This document shows positions 8,093 to 17,241 of a DNA stretch of 43,973 nucleotides, in pieces. Made by a program: the position numbers and the translations under genes. The stretch spans positions 1 to 43,973 of the forward strand of contig JASHNS010000044.1 in NCBI GenBank assembly GCA_030041515.1, given 5' to 3'. Each line of letters starts with the position of its first letter. Position 1 is the stretch's first letter. A model generated the notes under the pieces. It was not told where the DNA came from. It saw only the letters and a list, made by a program, of their open reading frames with translations, and searched no databases. This DNA is from Acidobacteriaceae bacterium. Its GTDB lineage: Bacteria; Acidobacteriota; Terriglobia; Terriglobales; Acidobacteriaceae.

Positions 8093-9886
8093 TCACTCCG
8101 GCTCCTTCACCAGCATGTTGGCCGCCAGCTCCTCCGGAGAAAGGAACGGGTACATATCTTCGAGATTCGGCGTCATGATCCGGCCGTCGGGGAGAATGCG
8201 CGAACGAAGGCGAGGTTCAAACTCCTGCGTCTCGTCGAGAAGGACATCGAAGAGCGCCGGCCCCGGATTGTCGAGCTCACGGCGAACAATGTCGAGGTCG
8301 GCGATTTTCTCGATTCTGAAGGAGGGAATGCCATAGGCCGTTCCGACCCTGAGCATATCCGGGAACGTAACGCCGCTCTGCGGGCCCTCGCCGATGCGGC
8401 GGCCCTGGAAGAATCCACTTTGTGTCTGCCGGATTGAGAGATAGCCGCAGTTATTCAGCACAAAGAGCTTCACCGGCACCCGATATCCAACGAGTGTCTG
8501 GAGTTCCTGAACGTTCATCTGCAGCGAACCATCGCCGGCAAGGCAGATGGTGCGTGCACCGCGGGCAATAGCGACCCCAATGGCAGCCGGAAGATCATAG
8601 CCCATGGAAGCGGAGCCCGAGTTGGAGATGAGACGTTGACCCTTCTTCAGTCGAGCGGCCTGGTAGGGCACGATGCAGGCTGTGGCATTGCCGCAAACGA
8701 CGGCGTCATCGGGACGAAGGATTTCAAAGAGCCGGTCGACGAAGTCGTAGGGGTTCAGCGGTGGTCCCGCGGTGCGCTGCCGATCCTGCACCGTTGGATA
8801 TTTCGCCTTCCACTGGCGGGCCAACTCCAGCCACTCGTCATGGTGCGCGGCGGGACCGCTCTCCAGTTGCCGCGCCATCTCCGTCAGAAAGACCTTCAGG
8901 TCGCAATGGATCGGGACATCCGGCTGATGCAGGGGCTTTCGCAGTTCGGCAGCATCGACATCCACCTGGATTTTGGTGGCGAAGCGCGCGAAGGACGCCC
9001 AGTTGTAGCTTGTCTGGCGAATGTTGAGGCGCGAACCGAGCACCAGCAGTATGTCAGAATTCTGGACGGTGAAATTGCCGGCGCGCTCGCCGATGGTGCC
9101 GGGGCGCCCGCAGAAGAGCTCGTCATCGCTGGCGATCAGATCGTGGGTCCACGCCGTGACCACCGGGCTGCGCAGCGCTCGGATGACACGCTCGAATTCC
9201 GGGAGGCTGCCGGAGATGCGGACGCCGCTGCCGGCAAACACCACAGGCCGCTTCCCTTTGCGGATGCGATCCAGGACATCGGCGACCTGAGCGGTCACGG
9301 TCGCGGGATCGAAAACCAGAGCGTCCTCCGATGGATCGTAATGGCGCAGGCTCCCCGGATCGATGGCGGCCGACTGCACGTCCACCGGGATATCGAGCCA
9401 GCACGGACCGGGACGAGCGTGCTGCGCCAGGAACCATGCGCGCTCCAGATGCCACGCGATCGACTCAGGCTCGGTGATCTGGACCGCGTACTTGGTGATC
9501 CCTTTGACCATCCGGACGATATCGACTTCCTGATCTCCGAGCTGGCGCAGATCTGTCAGTCCATAGGTCGACATGCAGGTCTCGCGCTTCACCTGCCCTG
9601 ACAGGACCAGCATCGGAATCGAATCGGTCCAGGCACCAAAAACGCCGTTGAGGGCATTAATGCCGCCAGGGCCGGACGTCACGTTCAGCAGGCCAGGTGT
9701 CCTCGTGATGCGGGCATAGCCTTCCGCGGCCATGGCGGCAGCCTGCTCGTGATGTGTGCAGATCCATGAGAGTCCGCTGACGCCAATCGAGTCGTTCAGG
9801 TGCATCGCTCCGCCGCCGGTCACCAGAAAAACGTGACGAGCGCCCCATGCGCGCAACCGGTCAAAGATGTAATCGGAGAGTTTCAT
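8093..9886 (-). CDS. Thiamine-diphosphate-dependent enzyme, acetolactate-synthase-like (YerE-type candidate)
   Basis: This 597-residue protein has the three-domain ThDP architecture of the acetohydroxyacid synthase family. The catalytic glutamate is E47 in THHEQAAA, and the ThDP/Mg site is GDGS 451-454 with NN 478-479 ([11 protein letters not shown]). Its ATG at 9884-9886 overlaps the rfbH stop by 4 bp, so it is translationally coupled to a CDP-sugar 3-dehydratase. In Yersinia, YerE is a ThDP enzyme that adds a two-carbon unit from pyruvate to C4 of CDP-4-keto-3,6-dideoxyglucose, giving branched yersiniose. The coupling to rfbH makes the same type of reaction the best guess here. Ordinary branched-chain amino-acid synthesis is unlikely because no ilv genes are near. 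Confidence 0.85.
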   Translation of the reverse strand: MKLSDYIFDRLRAWGARHVFLVTGGGAMHLNDSIGVSGLSWICTHHEQAAAMAAEGYARITRTPGLLNVTSGPGGINALNGVFGAWTDSIPMLVLSGQVKRETCMSTYGLTDLRQLGDQEVDIVRMVKGITKYAVQITEPESIAWHLERAWFLAQHARPGPCWLDIPVDVQSAAIDPGSLRHYDPSEDALVFDPATVTAQVADVLDRIRKGKRPVVFAGSGVRISGSLPEFERVIRALRSPVVTAWTHDLIASDDELFCGRPGTIGERAGNFTVQNSDILLVLGSRLNIRQTSYNWASFARFATKIQVDVDAAELRKPLHQPDVPIHCDLKVFLTEMARQLESGPAAHHDEWLELARQWKAKYPTVQDRQRTAGPPLNPYDFVDRLFEILRPDDAVVCGNATACIVPYQAARLKKGQRLISNSGSASMGYDLPAAIGVAIARGARTICLAGDGSLQMNVQELQTLVGYRVPVKLFVLNNCGYLSIRQTQSGFFQGRRIGEGPQSGVTFPDMLRVGTAYGIPSFRIEKIADLDIVRRELDNPGPALFDVLLDETQEFEPRLRSRILPDGRIMTPNLEDMYPFLSPEELAANMLVKEPE

Positions 9887-11244
9887 GGCGCGAGATCGAC
9901 GCGGATCTGAACATGCCCGCCGGACGTTTTCTGGTTCATGATGAATTCCGACAGGGTCGAGATGACATAGTCGAGCATCGGCTGGGTCAATCCCGGGTAA
10001 ACCCCGAGCCAGAAGACCTGATTCATCACAAAATCGGTGTTCGGCAGATCGCCAATCGCGCGGTGCTCATACTCCTGCCAGGCGGGTTGACGGAGCAGAT
10101 TCCCTCCGAATAGCAGTCGCGTTCCGATGCGGTTCGCGTCCAGCGCGTGGATTAACTCCTCGCGGCTGAACGGAGCATTCTGCCGCACGGCGATCGGAAA
10201 TCCAAACCAGGCGGGATCGGAGCCGGGCGTAGCTTCAGGCAGAATCAGGTACTCCTCCAGCGGCTGCAGTCCAGCCCTGAGGTAGCTGAAGTTTGCTTTG
10301 CGGCGCTCGATGAACGCAGGCAGCTTTTCGATTTGCGAGGCGCCGAGCGCAGCCTGCAAGTCTGTCGTTTTCAGGTTGTAGCCGATGTGCGAATAGATGT
10401 ATTTGTGGTCGTATCCGCAGGGCAGGCTGCCCTGCTGCCACTGGAAGCGCTTGCCGCAGGTGTTCTCTTTGCCGGGGTCGCACCAGCAATCTCGTCCCCA
10501 GTCGCGGAAGGATTCGATCAGCGTCTGCAGGCTTGGCTGGTCAGTCAGGACCGCGCCGCCCTCGCCCATCGTGATGTGGTGCGCCGGATAAAAGCTGACC
10601 GTAGCGATATCGCCGAAGGTGCCGACCCCGCGGCCTTTCCAGGTCGATCCGAGCGCGTCACAGCAGTCCTCGATGAGCCAGAGATTGTACTTCTTAGTAA
10701 ACGCCGTAACCGCATCGAGATCGAAGACATTCCCCAGGGTGTGCGCCACCATGACCGCCCGGGTCTTCTCGCTGCGCGCGGCCTCCAGCTCGCTCGCGTC
10801 GATTTCGTAGCCGGGAAGGGTGACATCGACGAAAACCGGAACCAGCCGGTTCTGGAGGATCGGATTGACCGTGGTCGGGAAACCCGCAGCAACGGTGATC
10901 ACTTCATCTCCTGGCTTCAGCCGGCGATCCCCGAGCCTTGGCGACGTCAGCGCGCTGACCGCCAGCAGATTGGCGGAAGACCCCGAATTCACCAGGGAAG
11001 CGCAGCGGACTCCGACAAAGCGCGCCAGTTTGCGCTCAAAAACCCTGGCAAAGCGCCCCGTGGTGAACCAGCAATCCAGAGCGGCGTCGACAACCGAGGC
11101 CAGATCTTCCGCGGCGATAACCTTGCCGGAAACCGGAACAGAGGACTCGCCGGGCCTGAACTCTGCTGAAGGAAAAGCCTGTTGAAAATACTGCGAGCAC
11201 AGCTCGAGGATGTGCTGCCGAAGCTGGGCCGCGTTGTCTGTCAT
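9883..11244 (-). CDS. rfbH: CDP-4-keto-6-deoxyglucose 3-dehydratase (E1, RfbH)
   Basis: This 453-residue PMP-dependent iron-sulfur enzyme removes the C3 hydroxyl of CDP-4-keto-6-deoxyglucose. It has the DegT fold, but the usual PLP lysine is replaced by histidine: [14 protein letters not shown], with H222 at the lysine position, the hallmark of RfbH/E1. Cysteines for the [2Fe-2S] cluster are seen at C253, C255, C263 and C276 in [11 protein letters not shown] and following. ATG 11244 was chosen because it matches the usual family N terminus; the frame is open to 11469, but that part crosses the divergent promoter and rfbF start. It is the first gene of the minus-strand run. The partner reductase E3 (RfbI/AscD) is not in this window. 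Confidence 0.95.
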   Translation of the reverse strand: MTDNAAQLRQHILELCSQYFQQAFPSAEFRPGESSVPVSGKVIAAEDLASVVDAALDCWFTTGRFARVFERKLARFVGVRCASLVNSGSSANLLAVSALTSPRLGDRRLKPGDEVITVAAGFPTTVNPILQNRLVPVFVDVTLPGYEIDASELEAARSEKTRAVMVAHTLGNVFDLDAVTAFTKKYNLWLIEDCCDALGSTWKGRGVGTFGDIATVSFYPAHHITMGEGGAVLTDQPSLQTLIESFRDWGRDCWCDPGKENTCGKRFQWQQGSLPCGYDHKYIYSHIGYNLKTTDLQAALGASQIEKLPAFIERRKANFSYLRAGLQPLEEYLILPEATPGSDPAWFGFPIAVRQNAPFSREELIHALDANRIGTRLLFGGNLLRQPAWQEYEHRAIGDLPNTDFVMNQVFWLGVYPGLTQPMLDYVISTLSEFIMNQKTSGGHVQIRVDLAP

Positions 11245-11301
11245 GGGGGTTGCCGAGGTCAGAATACACAATCGGAAACCCGCAGTGTACTGTATTGATG
11301 A

Positions 11302-11332
11302 CGGAAGTGATGCACTCGCCGGATCACTTCCG
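11302..11332. promoter_or_regulatory. Perfect 10-bp inverted repeat in the divergent rfbH/rfbF intergenic region
   Basis: Arms CGGAAGTGAT (11302-11311) and ATCACTTCCG (11323-11332) are perfect complements, separated by 11 nt. The centre is about 37 bp upstream of the rfbF start and 73 bp upstream of the rfbH start. The spacing fits either a dimeric repressor operator serving both directions or a hairpin in the rfbF leader. I see no T-run, so it is not a terminator. Confidence 0.55.
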
Positions 11333-11353
11333 GGAAAGAGCGGATAAGGATCA

Positions 11354-12124
11354 ATGAAAGCGGTCATTCTGGCGGGCGGTCTGGGCACTCGCCTCAGCGA
11401 GGAAACCGGCGTGCGTCCGAAGCCCCTGGTGGAAATCGGTGGAAAGCCGATCCTCTGGCACATCCTCAAGATTTATTCGCAGTATCAGATCAACGATTTC
11501 ATTATCTGCTGCGGATACAAGGGGTACATGATCAAGGAGTACTTCGCAAACTACTTCCTTCACATGTCGGACGTGACCTTCGATCTGCGTGAGAACCGCA
11601 TGCAGGTCCACCAGAGTGTCGCTGAGCCCTGGCGGGTGACCCTGGTTGATACCGGAGACACTGCCGGAACCGGAGGTCGCCTGAAGAAGGTTGGATCGTA
11701 TTTGAAGGGCGAGGACGCCTTTTGCATGACCTATGGCGACGGCGTGGCCGATATTGACATCGCAGCCACCATCGCCTTCCATAAGCAGCATGGAAAACAA
11801 GTGACGCTGACTGCAGTACAGCCGCCCGCTCGGTTCGGCGCGCTGAAGCTGGAAGGGGACGGCATCACTTCCTTTCAGGAGAAGCCGCAGGACGAAGGCG
11901 GATGGATCAACGGAGGCTTCTTCATTCTCTCGCCGGCTGTGCTGGATGAGATTCACCAGGACGCATGGATGTTTGAACGCGAGCCTCTCGAACATCTCAC
12001 AGCTCAGCACCAGGTCCGCGCCTATCGGCACAAGGGCTTCTGGCATGCCGTGGACACACTCCGGGACAAGCAGCGGCTGGAAGAACTCTGGGCCAGCGGA
12101 AACGCTCCATGGAAAGCCTGGTGA
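11354..12124 (+). CDS. rfbF: Glucose-1-phosphate cytidylyltransferase
   Basis: This 256-residue enzyme makes CDP-glucose from glucose-1-phosphate and CTP, the entry step to CDP-dideoxyhexoses. It has the nucleotidyltransferase signature LAGGLGTRL at 6-14 and the [13 protein letters not shown] sugar-phosphate motif at 23-35, then the RfbF-typical [23 protein letters not shown]. The start is preceded by AAGGA at 11346-11350. The 3' end overlaps the start of rfbG, so the two are co-translated. Length is normal for the family. Confidence 0.96.
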   Translation: MKAVILAGGLGTRLSEETGVRPKPLVEIGGKPILWHILKIYSQYQINDFIICCGYKGYMIKEYFANYFLHMSDVTFDLRENRMQVHQSVAEPWRVTLVDTGDTAGTGGRLKKVGSYLKGEDAFCMTYGDGVADIDIAATIAFHKQHGKQVTLTAVQPPARFGALKLEGDGITSFQEKPQDEGGWINGGFFILSPAVLDEIHQDAWMFEREPLEHLTAQHQVRAYRHKGFWHAVDTLRDKQRLEELWASGNAPWKAW

Positions 12125-13185
12125 ATTCCTGGCGCGGACGGCGCGTCTTTGTCACCGGACATACCGGCTTCAAAGGGGGATGGCTGGCTCTGTGGCTTTC
12201 CCGATTGGGCGCTGAGCTGCGCGGCTATGCGCTCGACCCGGAAACCGAGCCCAATCTGTTCACTGCGGCCAGGGTCGGCACGGTAATTGACGATGTCCGC
12301 GGTGACCTGCTTGACCGGCGGCGGCTCGAGCAATCCATGCGGGATTTTGCGCCGGAAGTTGTATTCCACCTGGCAGCCCAGCCGCTTGTGCGCCGTTCCT
12401 ATGCCGATCCGCTGGCGACCTATGCCACAAATGTTCTTGGAACGGCAGCCGTCCTCGAGGCGGTCCGCAGCACGCGATCCGTGCGCGCCGTCGTTTGCGT
12501 CACGACCGACAAATGCTATGTGAACCACGAGCTCGACAAGCCCTATCGGGAATCAGACGCTCTGGGCGGCTATGACCCATATTCCTCCAGCAAAGCCTGC
12601 GCGGAGATTGTGAGCGCGGCATATCGAAGCTCCTTCTTCTCCGTGGATCGTCCCGGAGAACACCGGGTCGCACTCGCCACCGCGCGTGCGGGCAACGTCA
12701 TCGGCGGCGGGGACTGGTCGGAGGATCGTTTGGTGCCCGATTTGATCCGCGGTTTTGAAACCGGCGCTCCTGTCCGTATTCGTCGTCCCAATGCGATTCG
12801 CCCCTGGCAGCATGTCCTGGAGCCGGCACTGGGATACGTCATGCTGGCCGAGCGGCTCCTGGCGGGCGACGCGCGGGCTGCCGGGCCCTTCAACTTCGGC
12901 CCCGATCCGGAGGATGCGTGGCCGGTGCACCGAATCGCCGATCGCCTGGCGACAGCCTGGGGAGTGGGAGCCGGGTGGATCCACGACGCACGTCCAGATG
13001 TTCATGAGGCGGGGCTGCTGAAACTCGACTCAAGCAAAGCCGGCGAGGTCCTGGGATGGAAACCCCAATTCAAAGTCGATGAGGCGCTGCGCTGGACCAT
13101 CGCCTGGTACCGGGCCTTTGCCGCGGGCGAGGACATGCTGAAGTACACCCAGCAGCAAATCGCCGACTACGACAAGCTCCTGTAG
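12109..13185 (+). CDS. rfbG: CDP-glucose 4,6-dehydratase
   Basis: This enzyme of about 358 residues converts CDP-glucose to CDP-4-keto-6-deoxyglucose, the substrate of the RfbH encoded on the other strand. The NAD site is VTGHTGFKGGW (residues 15-25), the catalytic YSSSK is in GGYDPYSSSKACAE, and ARAGNVIGGGDW and RPWQHVLEP are diagnostic of RfbG. Two starts are possible: ATG 12109 (16-bp overlap with rfbF) or GTG 12121 (4-bp overlap, GTGA). Both retain the whole Rossmann motif. It converges with the gene ending at 13197. Confidence 0.95.
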   Translation: MESLVNSWRGRRVFVTGHTGFKGGWLALWLSRLGAELRGYALDPETEPNLFTAARVGTVIDDVRGDLLDRRRLEQSMRDFAPEVVFHLAAQPLVRRSYADPLATYATNVLGTAAVLEAVRSTRSVRAVVCVTTDKCYVNHELDKPYRESDALGGYDPYSSSKACAEIVSAAYRSSFFSVDRPGEHRVALATARAGNVIGGGDWSEDRLVPDLIRGFETGAPVRIRRPNAIRPWQHVLEPALGYVMLAERLLAGDARAAGPFNFGPDPEDAWPVHRIADRLATAWGVGAGWIHDARPDVHEAGLLKLDSSKAGEVLGWKPQFKVDEALRWTIAWYRAFAAGEDMLKYTQQQIADYDKLL

Positions 13186-13197
13186 GCGGCTCCGCCT
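13184..13197. terminator. Short GC hairpin between convergent genes
   Basis: AGGCGG and CCGCCT form a 6-bp inverted repeat with a 2-nt centre, overlapping the rfbG stop and the opposing stop. Only 11 bp separate the two genes. There is no T-run, so a termination role is a guess from position. Confidence 0.3.
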
Positions 13198-13709
13198 TAC
13201 ATCGCCAGTCTTCCGATGCGCGTGAGTTCTTCGCGCACCCGCGTGAGCCCGTGCATGCAGTGTTCGAATTCCTCAGAGAGCCGCGCAAACAGTGGCGCCT
13301 CCTGCTGATACTCGAACAAGTCGAATTGCGACACGATGTAGTAGCTTTCCTTGCCGGTGCGCACCATCTCCAGAAAGCCGGATTCGCCGCTGTGGCGCCA
13401 GAGCTGCATCGATTCCGGGTACATGCCGGTTGCAAACAGCGCATAGTCGCCGATGTGCCGCCGCACTGCGCGTTCCTCGTCAAAAGAAGCGGCTGCCCCA
13501 AAGACCGGGTCCGCAGCTGCGATCATGTCGTGTATGCCCTGCACCGGCTTCCCTTGCGCGTTGCGGATTCGATAGAGCTTGTCTGTTGCGGAGAATTCGG
13601 TCAGCAGATTCCCCACGTAGCCGGACAAATCCGCAATGCCGTCTGACGCATAGCATTCGGCAACCACTTCCTGAAACAACTGGCGCAACGGGTGGCGTTC
13701 GGGAATCAT
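13197..13709 (-). CDS. Conserved hypothetical protein
   Basis: This 170-residue soluble protein belongs to no family I can name. It has no signal peptide, membrane segment or metal motif. It appears mixed alpha/beta, with an acidic, helix-rich N terminus and a C-terminal helix (EEFEHCMHGLTRVREELTRI). The start at 13709 is well supported by a GGAGG ribosome-binding site about 6 nt upstream. It converges on rfbG and does not share its strand, so it is probably not part of the polysaccharide pathway. Confidence 0.7.
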   Translation of the reverse strand: MIPERHPLRQLFQEVVAECYASDGIADLSGYVGNLLTEFSATDKLYRIRNAQGKPVQGIHDMIAAADPVFGAAASFDEERAVRRHIGDYALFATGMYPESMQLWRHSGESGFLEMVRTGKESYYIVSQFDLFEYQQEAPLFARLSEEFEHCMHGLTRVREELTRIGRLAM

Positions 13710-13953
13710 TCGTCCTCCGCGCTTCTTCCTTTACGTCGAGCAGGAGATTGCCTTCACGGCTTCTCGCGCATCCGACTGAAGAAGCTCCCTGTATTTATGA
13801 ACCGTTACTCTATGGCATTTGTTGCGCTATTCAAGTACCTTTCGACATTCCTTGGCAAGTTTCCTGGCACTCTCGCGGATAAACTGCGAGGTTGCTGAAT
13901 GACCGTCATCTCACCGTCGGGGACGGCGGTATCCTCGCATCAGGAGACTCGTC

Positions 13954-15204
13954 ATGCCCAGGCGCACGTTCCCCAGGCGCACGTCCCAGCGCAGGGCTCC
14001 CCAGCCCGGACCGTTGGCTTCCGGCGGAAATCCCGTCTTTGCGCAACCAGCACCGACACCCGATCCCACCAGTTTTCGCGACCCTGTCACCGATCAGAGC
14101 GACCGTGAACTTCTGATGATCGAGCCCGTGCCGCAGCCGCGCGGCAGCGCCGTCGAACCGGTGCTCACTCTTGCGCAGGTTTACGGAAGTCAGGGCGTCG
14201 CAAAGACGCAGGCGATTACATCCTCGGGGCAAATCGTTCTGCACTGCGCCGGTGACACCGGCAGCGCCAGGGGTCCGGAAACGCAGAACCTTGTCTCCGA
14301 CAAGATGGTTGCGGATTTTGACGAGGCGAATCCGGCCGACGTGCCTTCGTTCTTCTACCACCTCGGCGACGTTGTCTATTACTTCGGCGAGGCCGCCTAT
14401 TACTACGATCAGTTTTACGAGCCGTTCCGCGACTATCCCGCGCCGATCGTCGCCATTCCCGGCAACCACGACGGCGTGGTCTGGAAGGGCGATCCGGCTC
14501 CGTCACTGGCTGCTTTCCTGCGCAACTTCTGCACCGCCTCGCCGGCCCCGTCGCCGGATGCCGGGGGCCTGCTGCGCACCACGATGACGCAGCCGGGGGT
14601 CTATTTCACCTTCGAGGCTCCTTTCGTGCGATTCCTGGGGCTCTACAGCAATGTGCTCGAAGACCCCGGGGTCATCTCCGATCAGAATGGAACCTATGCG
14701 GCGCTCGACCAGCGCCAGGTGAACTTTCTCATCGCTGCGCTGCAGCGAATCAAACACGAGAAGTTCACGGGAGCAATCATCCTTGCCACGCATCACCCGC
14801 CGTTCACCGGCGGCTCCGATCACGGGGGCAGTCCCGGCATGCTGGCTGACATTGATTCGGCCTGCAAAACTGCCGGAGTCTGGCCGCATGCTGTCCTCTC
14901 CGGCCATGCGCACAATTATCAGCGCTACACGCGAACGATCAGCGGCATGTCCATTCCGTTCATCGTCGCGGGGTGCGGAGGCCATTCTCCTCTGGCCAAA
15001 ATGCGCGGCACGTACCGGACGCCCTACCCCATCGACAGCTCACTCACGCTGGAAAGCTACGACGACACGGATTACGGCTACCTTCGCCTCATCGCCAACG
15101 CAAAGACTCTTCGGATTGAGTTTCACCCGCAACACGACGGGGCGAGGACCAAAACCCCGGACGATGTGGTCACGGTCCAGCTCGCAACGTACAGCGTCTC
15201 GTAA
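13954..15204 (+). CDS. Calcineurin-like metallophosphoesterase
   Basis: This 416-residue protein has the dimetal phosphoesterase motifs in order: AGDTGS (about 99-104), HLGDVVY (136-142), PGNHDG (169-174), ATHHPPF (about 267) and SGHAHNYQRY (about 310). This is the purple-acid-phosphatase-like branch of the superfamily. The first motif has GDTG instead of the usual DxH, as in some extracellular phosphatases. The N-terminal 70 residues are basic then proline-rich and disordered, with no hydrophobic signal core, so export is not evident. A 15-bp direct duplication encodes the repeated PRRT at residues 2-5 and 7-10. ATG 13954 follows AGGAG at 13942-13946. Substrate is unknown. Confidence 0.88.
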   Translation: MPRRTFPRRTSQRRAPQPGPLASGGNPVFAQPAPTPDPTSFRDPVTDQSDRELLMIEPVPQPRGSAVEPVLTLAQVYGSQGVAKTQAITSSGQIVLHCAGDTGSARGPETQNLVSDKMVADFDEANPADVPSFFYHLGDVVYYFGEAAYYYDQFYEPFRDYPAPIVAIPGNHDGVVWKGDPAPSLAAFLRNFCTASPAPSPDAGGLLRTTMTQPGVYFTFEAPFVRFLGLYSNVLEDPGVISDQNGTYAALDQRQVNFLIAALQRIKHEKFTGAIILATHHPPFTGGSDHGGSPGMLADIDSACKTAGVWPHAVLSGHAHNYQRYTRTISGMSIPFIVAGCGGHSPLAKMRGTYRTPYPIDSSLTLESYDDTDYGYLRLIANAKTLRIEFHPQHDGARTKTPDDVVTVQLATYSVS

Positions 15205-15248
15205 CATCCAGCCCAAACCCTCCACACAACGGACCGGCCGCAACGGAA

Positions 15249-15270
15249 AGGGCAGCCTGTCGGCTGCCCT
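15249..15270. terminator. Bidirectional hairpin between metallophosphoesterase and transaldolase
   Basis: Perfect 9-bp arms AGGGCAGCC (15249-15257) and GGCTGCCCT (15262-15270) with loop TGTC lie between two convergent genes. The T-tract is poor in both directions, so its efficiency is uncertain, but position and stem strength favour a shared terminator. Confidence 0.65.
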
Positions 15271-15294
15271 GATTACTCTCCCCGCTCCCCGAGG

Positions 15295-16308
15295 CTATCG
15301 CGCGCCAACAGGATTCGGCGCGTTGGACTCCAGTTCCCGCAGCCGCCTTGCCAGCAACTGTTCCAGCTGCACCAGCGCTTTGGTGAATCCCTCAATGCCT
15401 TCCGACAGCTTGTCGCTGGCCATGCGGTCGGCGGCATGCATACGGTCAAACGTCGCCTTGTCCATCGCGATCCTTTCGATGCTGACCATGGCCATCGCTC
15501 GCCGCGGATCCAGCTTCCGCTCCAGTGTGCCTTGCGCGGAGTCCAGTTCCTCCAGCAGTTGCGGCGAAATCGTCAGCAGATCGCAGCCTGCCAGCTCTAT
15601 CAGCTCGCCGATATTGCGGAAGCTCGCACCCATCACCTGGGTTGAATATTGAAATTTCTTGAAGTAGTTGTAAATGCGCGTCACCGACTGCACGCCCGGA
15701 TCGTCGGCACCCTGATAGTCCTTTCCCGTGTCCTTCTTGTACCAGTCCAGAATGCGCCCCACGAACGGCGAAACCAGGGTCACCTTCGCCTCGGCACAGG
15801 CGATCGCCTGGTGCAGCCCGAAAAGCAGCGTCAAATTGCAGTGAATTCCCTCGCGCTCCAGTTGCTCGGCCGCGCGAATTCCTTCCCACGTCGAGGCGAT
15901 CTTGATGAGGATGCGCTGCCGCGACACGCCCGCCTTCTCGTATTTCTGAATGATCGAATGCGCCTGCACCATCGTGCCCTGTGTGTCATAGGACAGACGG
16001 GCGTCCACCTCAGTTGAAACCCGTCCAGGAATGATCTGGAGGATCTTCCTGCCGAAGGCGACCGCCAGATTCTCGAAGGCAAGCTTCGTCACCTTCGCGT
16101 CCTCAGCGTTGTCGCCGAGCTGTTTTTTCGCATCGAGCAGCGTTTCGTCTACAATTTTGCTGTACTGGGGCATCTGGGCCGCAGCCGCCAGCAGCGACGG
16201 GTTAGTGGTCGCATCCTGCGGCCGCACTTGTTCGATCGCGTCGATGTCGCCGGTATCGGCAACCACCGTGGTCATTTCCCGAAGCTGTGCAAGCAATGAC
16301 TTCGCCAT
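15295..16308 (-). CDS. tal: Transaldolase
   Basis: This 337-residue enzyme of the non-oxidative pentose phosphate pathway transfers a dihydroxyacetone unit from sedoheptulose-7-phosphate to glyceraldehyde-3-phosphate. The family signature DATTNPSLL is at 32-40 and the Schiff-base lysine is K136 in [18 protein letters not shown] and [14 protein letters not shown] follow. Length matches the TalB class rather than the short FSA-like class. ATG 16308 was preferred over the open frame up to 16419 because it starts the fold and has a GGGAGG site about 6 nt upstream. Confidence 0.96.
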   Translation of the reverse strand: MAKSLLAQLREMTTVVADTGDIDAIEQVRPQDATTNPSLLAAAAQMPQYSKIVDETLLDAKKQLGDNAEDAKVTKLAFENLAVAFGRKILQIIPGRVSTEVDARLSYDTQGTMVQAHSIIQKYEKAGVSRQRILIKIASTWEGIRAAEQLEREGIHCNLTLLFGLHQAIACAEAKVTLVSPFVGRILDWYKKDTGKDYQGADDPGVQSVTRIYNYFKKFQYSTQVMGASFRNIGELIELAGCDLLTISPQLLEELDSAQGTLERKLDPRRAMAMVSIERIAMDKATFDRMHAADRMASDKLSEGIEGFTKALVQLEQLLARRLRELESNAPNPVGAR

Positions 16309-16439
16309 GAATCCTCCCTGGTTACCTCTATTATCCGGCATTCGATGGTTGCAGCGAACATGCGCTGAAACCTCACCGGAAAACACTCTGAGCCTCTGCC
16401 CGGTTAGATGCCGGCACACCGGGGCGGGGCGCAGTTTCG

Positions 16440-17228
16440 TCAGACGTCCACTGGATTTCGAAGTGTCCCAATGCCCTCCACAGAAACCTCGACCACGTCG
16501 CCCGATTTCATGGGTCCCACGCCCGCCGGCGTTCCTGTGGGAACGACGTCCCCGGGCACCAGAGTCATCGCCGCGGAAACGTGCCGTAACAGCGTGGCAA
16601 TGCTGAAGATCAAGTCCTGGGTGGTGCCCTGCTGCTTTACTGCCCCATTCAGTCGAGTTGTGACCGTCAATCCGGCGTCCGGGTCGATCTCATCCGTGAC
16701 CAGCGGCCCCATCGGGCAGAAAGTATCGAACCCTTTCGCGCGCGACCATTGCCCGTCGGACTTCTGCAGATCGCGCGCAGTCACGTCATTCACAATCGTG
16801 TAGCCGCGGATATACGAGCGCACATCTTCGTTGGCCGCGATTCGGGTCGCGCGCTTTCCTATTACGATTGCCAGTTCACCCTCAAAATCCACGCGTTTGG
16901 AAAGCGCTGGAATGCGGATTGCGTCGCCAGGGGCAATTACCGCCGAGGGCGCCTTGAGAAAGAGCAGCGGCTCCTTTGGAACTTCATTGCCCAATTCCGC
17001 GGCGTGCTCGCGATAATTGCGCCCGATGCACACGATCTTCGACGGGACCACCGGTGCCAGCAGGTTTGCCCCTTGCAGCGGGATAGGCTCAAAGCTGCCA
17101 GCCGCGGGCCTGGCCCATGGATCTTCCGGCCACGGCGCGACCACGCACTGAATCCACGGCTCACCATCGCGATCCACCACTTCGCCATAATGCGCGCCAG
17201 CCTCGGTTTGGAACCGGCAATATCTCAT
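16440..17228 (-). CDS. Fumarylacetoacetate hydrolase family protein
   Basis: This 262-residue enzyme has the FAA-hydrolase fold: [17 protein letters not shown], the metal-binding [12 protein letters not shown] (two Glu), [11 protein letters not shown], and [13 protein letters not shown] near the end. Members hydrolyse or decarboxylate acylpyruvates or beta-keto acids in aromatic catabolism, or act as oxaloacetate decarboxylases; the substrate cannot be assigned. No catabolic cluster surrounds it. The start has AAGGAG at 8-nt spacing, and this site partly overlaps the stop of the upstream lipoprotein gene, 13 bp away, so the two are likely co-transcribed. Confidence 0.92.
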   Translation of the reverse strand: MRYCRFQTEAGAHYGEVVDRDGEPWIQCVVAPWPEDPWARPAAGSFEPIPLQGANLLAPVVPSKIVCIGRNYREHAAELGNEVPKEPLLFLKAPSAVIAPGDAIRIPALSKRVDFEGELAIVIGKRATRIAANEDVRSYIRGYTIVNDVTARDLQKSDGQWSRAKGFDTFCPMGPLVTDEIDPDAGLTVTTRLNGAVKQQGTTQDLIFSIATLLRHVSAAMTLVPGDVVPTGTPAGVGPMKSGDVVEVSVEGIGTLRNPVDV

Positions 17229-17241
17229 CGAGATCTCTCCT

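Noticed and set aside
13710-13953. 244-bp gap before the metallophosphoesterase as a possible small RNA or leader gene
   Set aside because: Beyond the ribosome-binding sites of the two flanking genes, I saw no convincing hairpin, promoter or coding signal.
13957-13986. 15-bp direct duplication at the start of the metallophosphoesterase gene
   Set aside because: Only two copies, in frame, in a disordered N terminus. It is noted in the gene entry but too slight for a finding.
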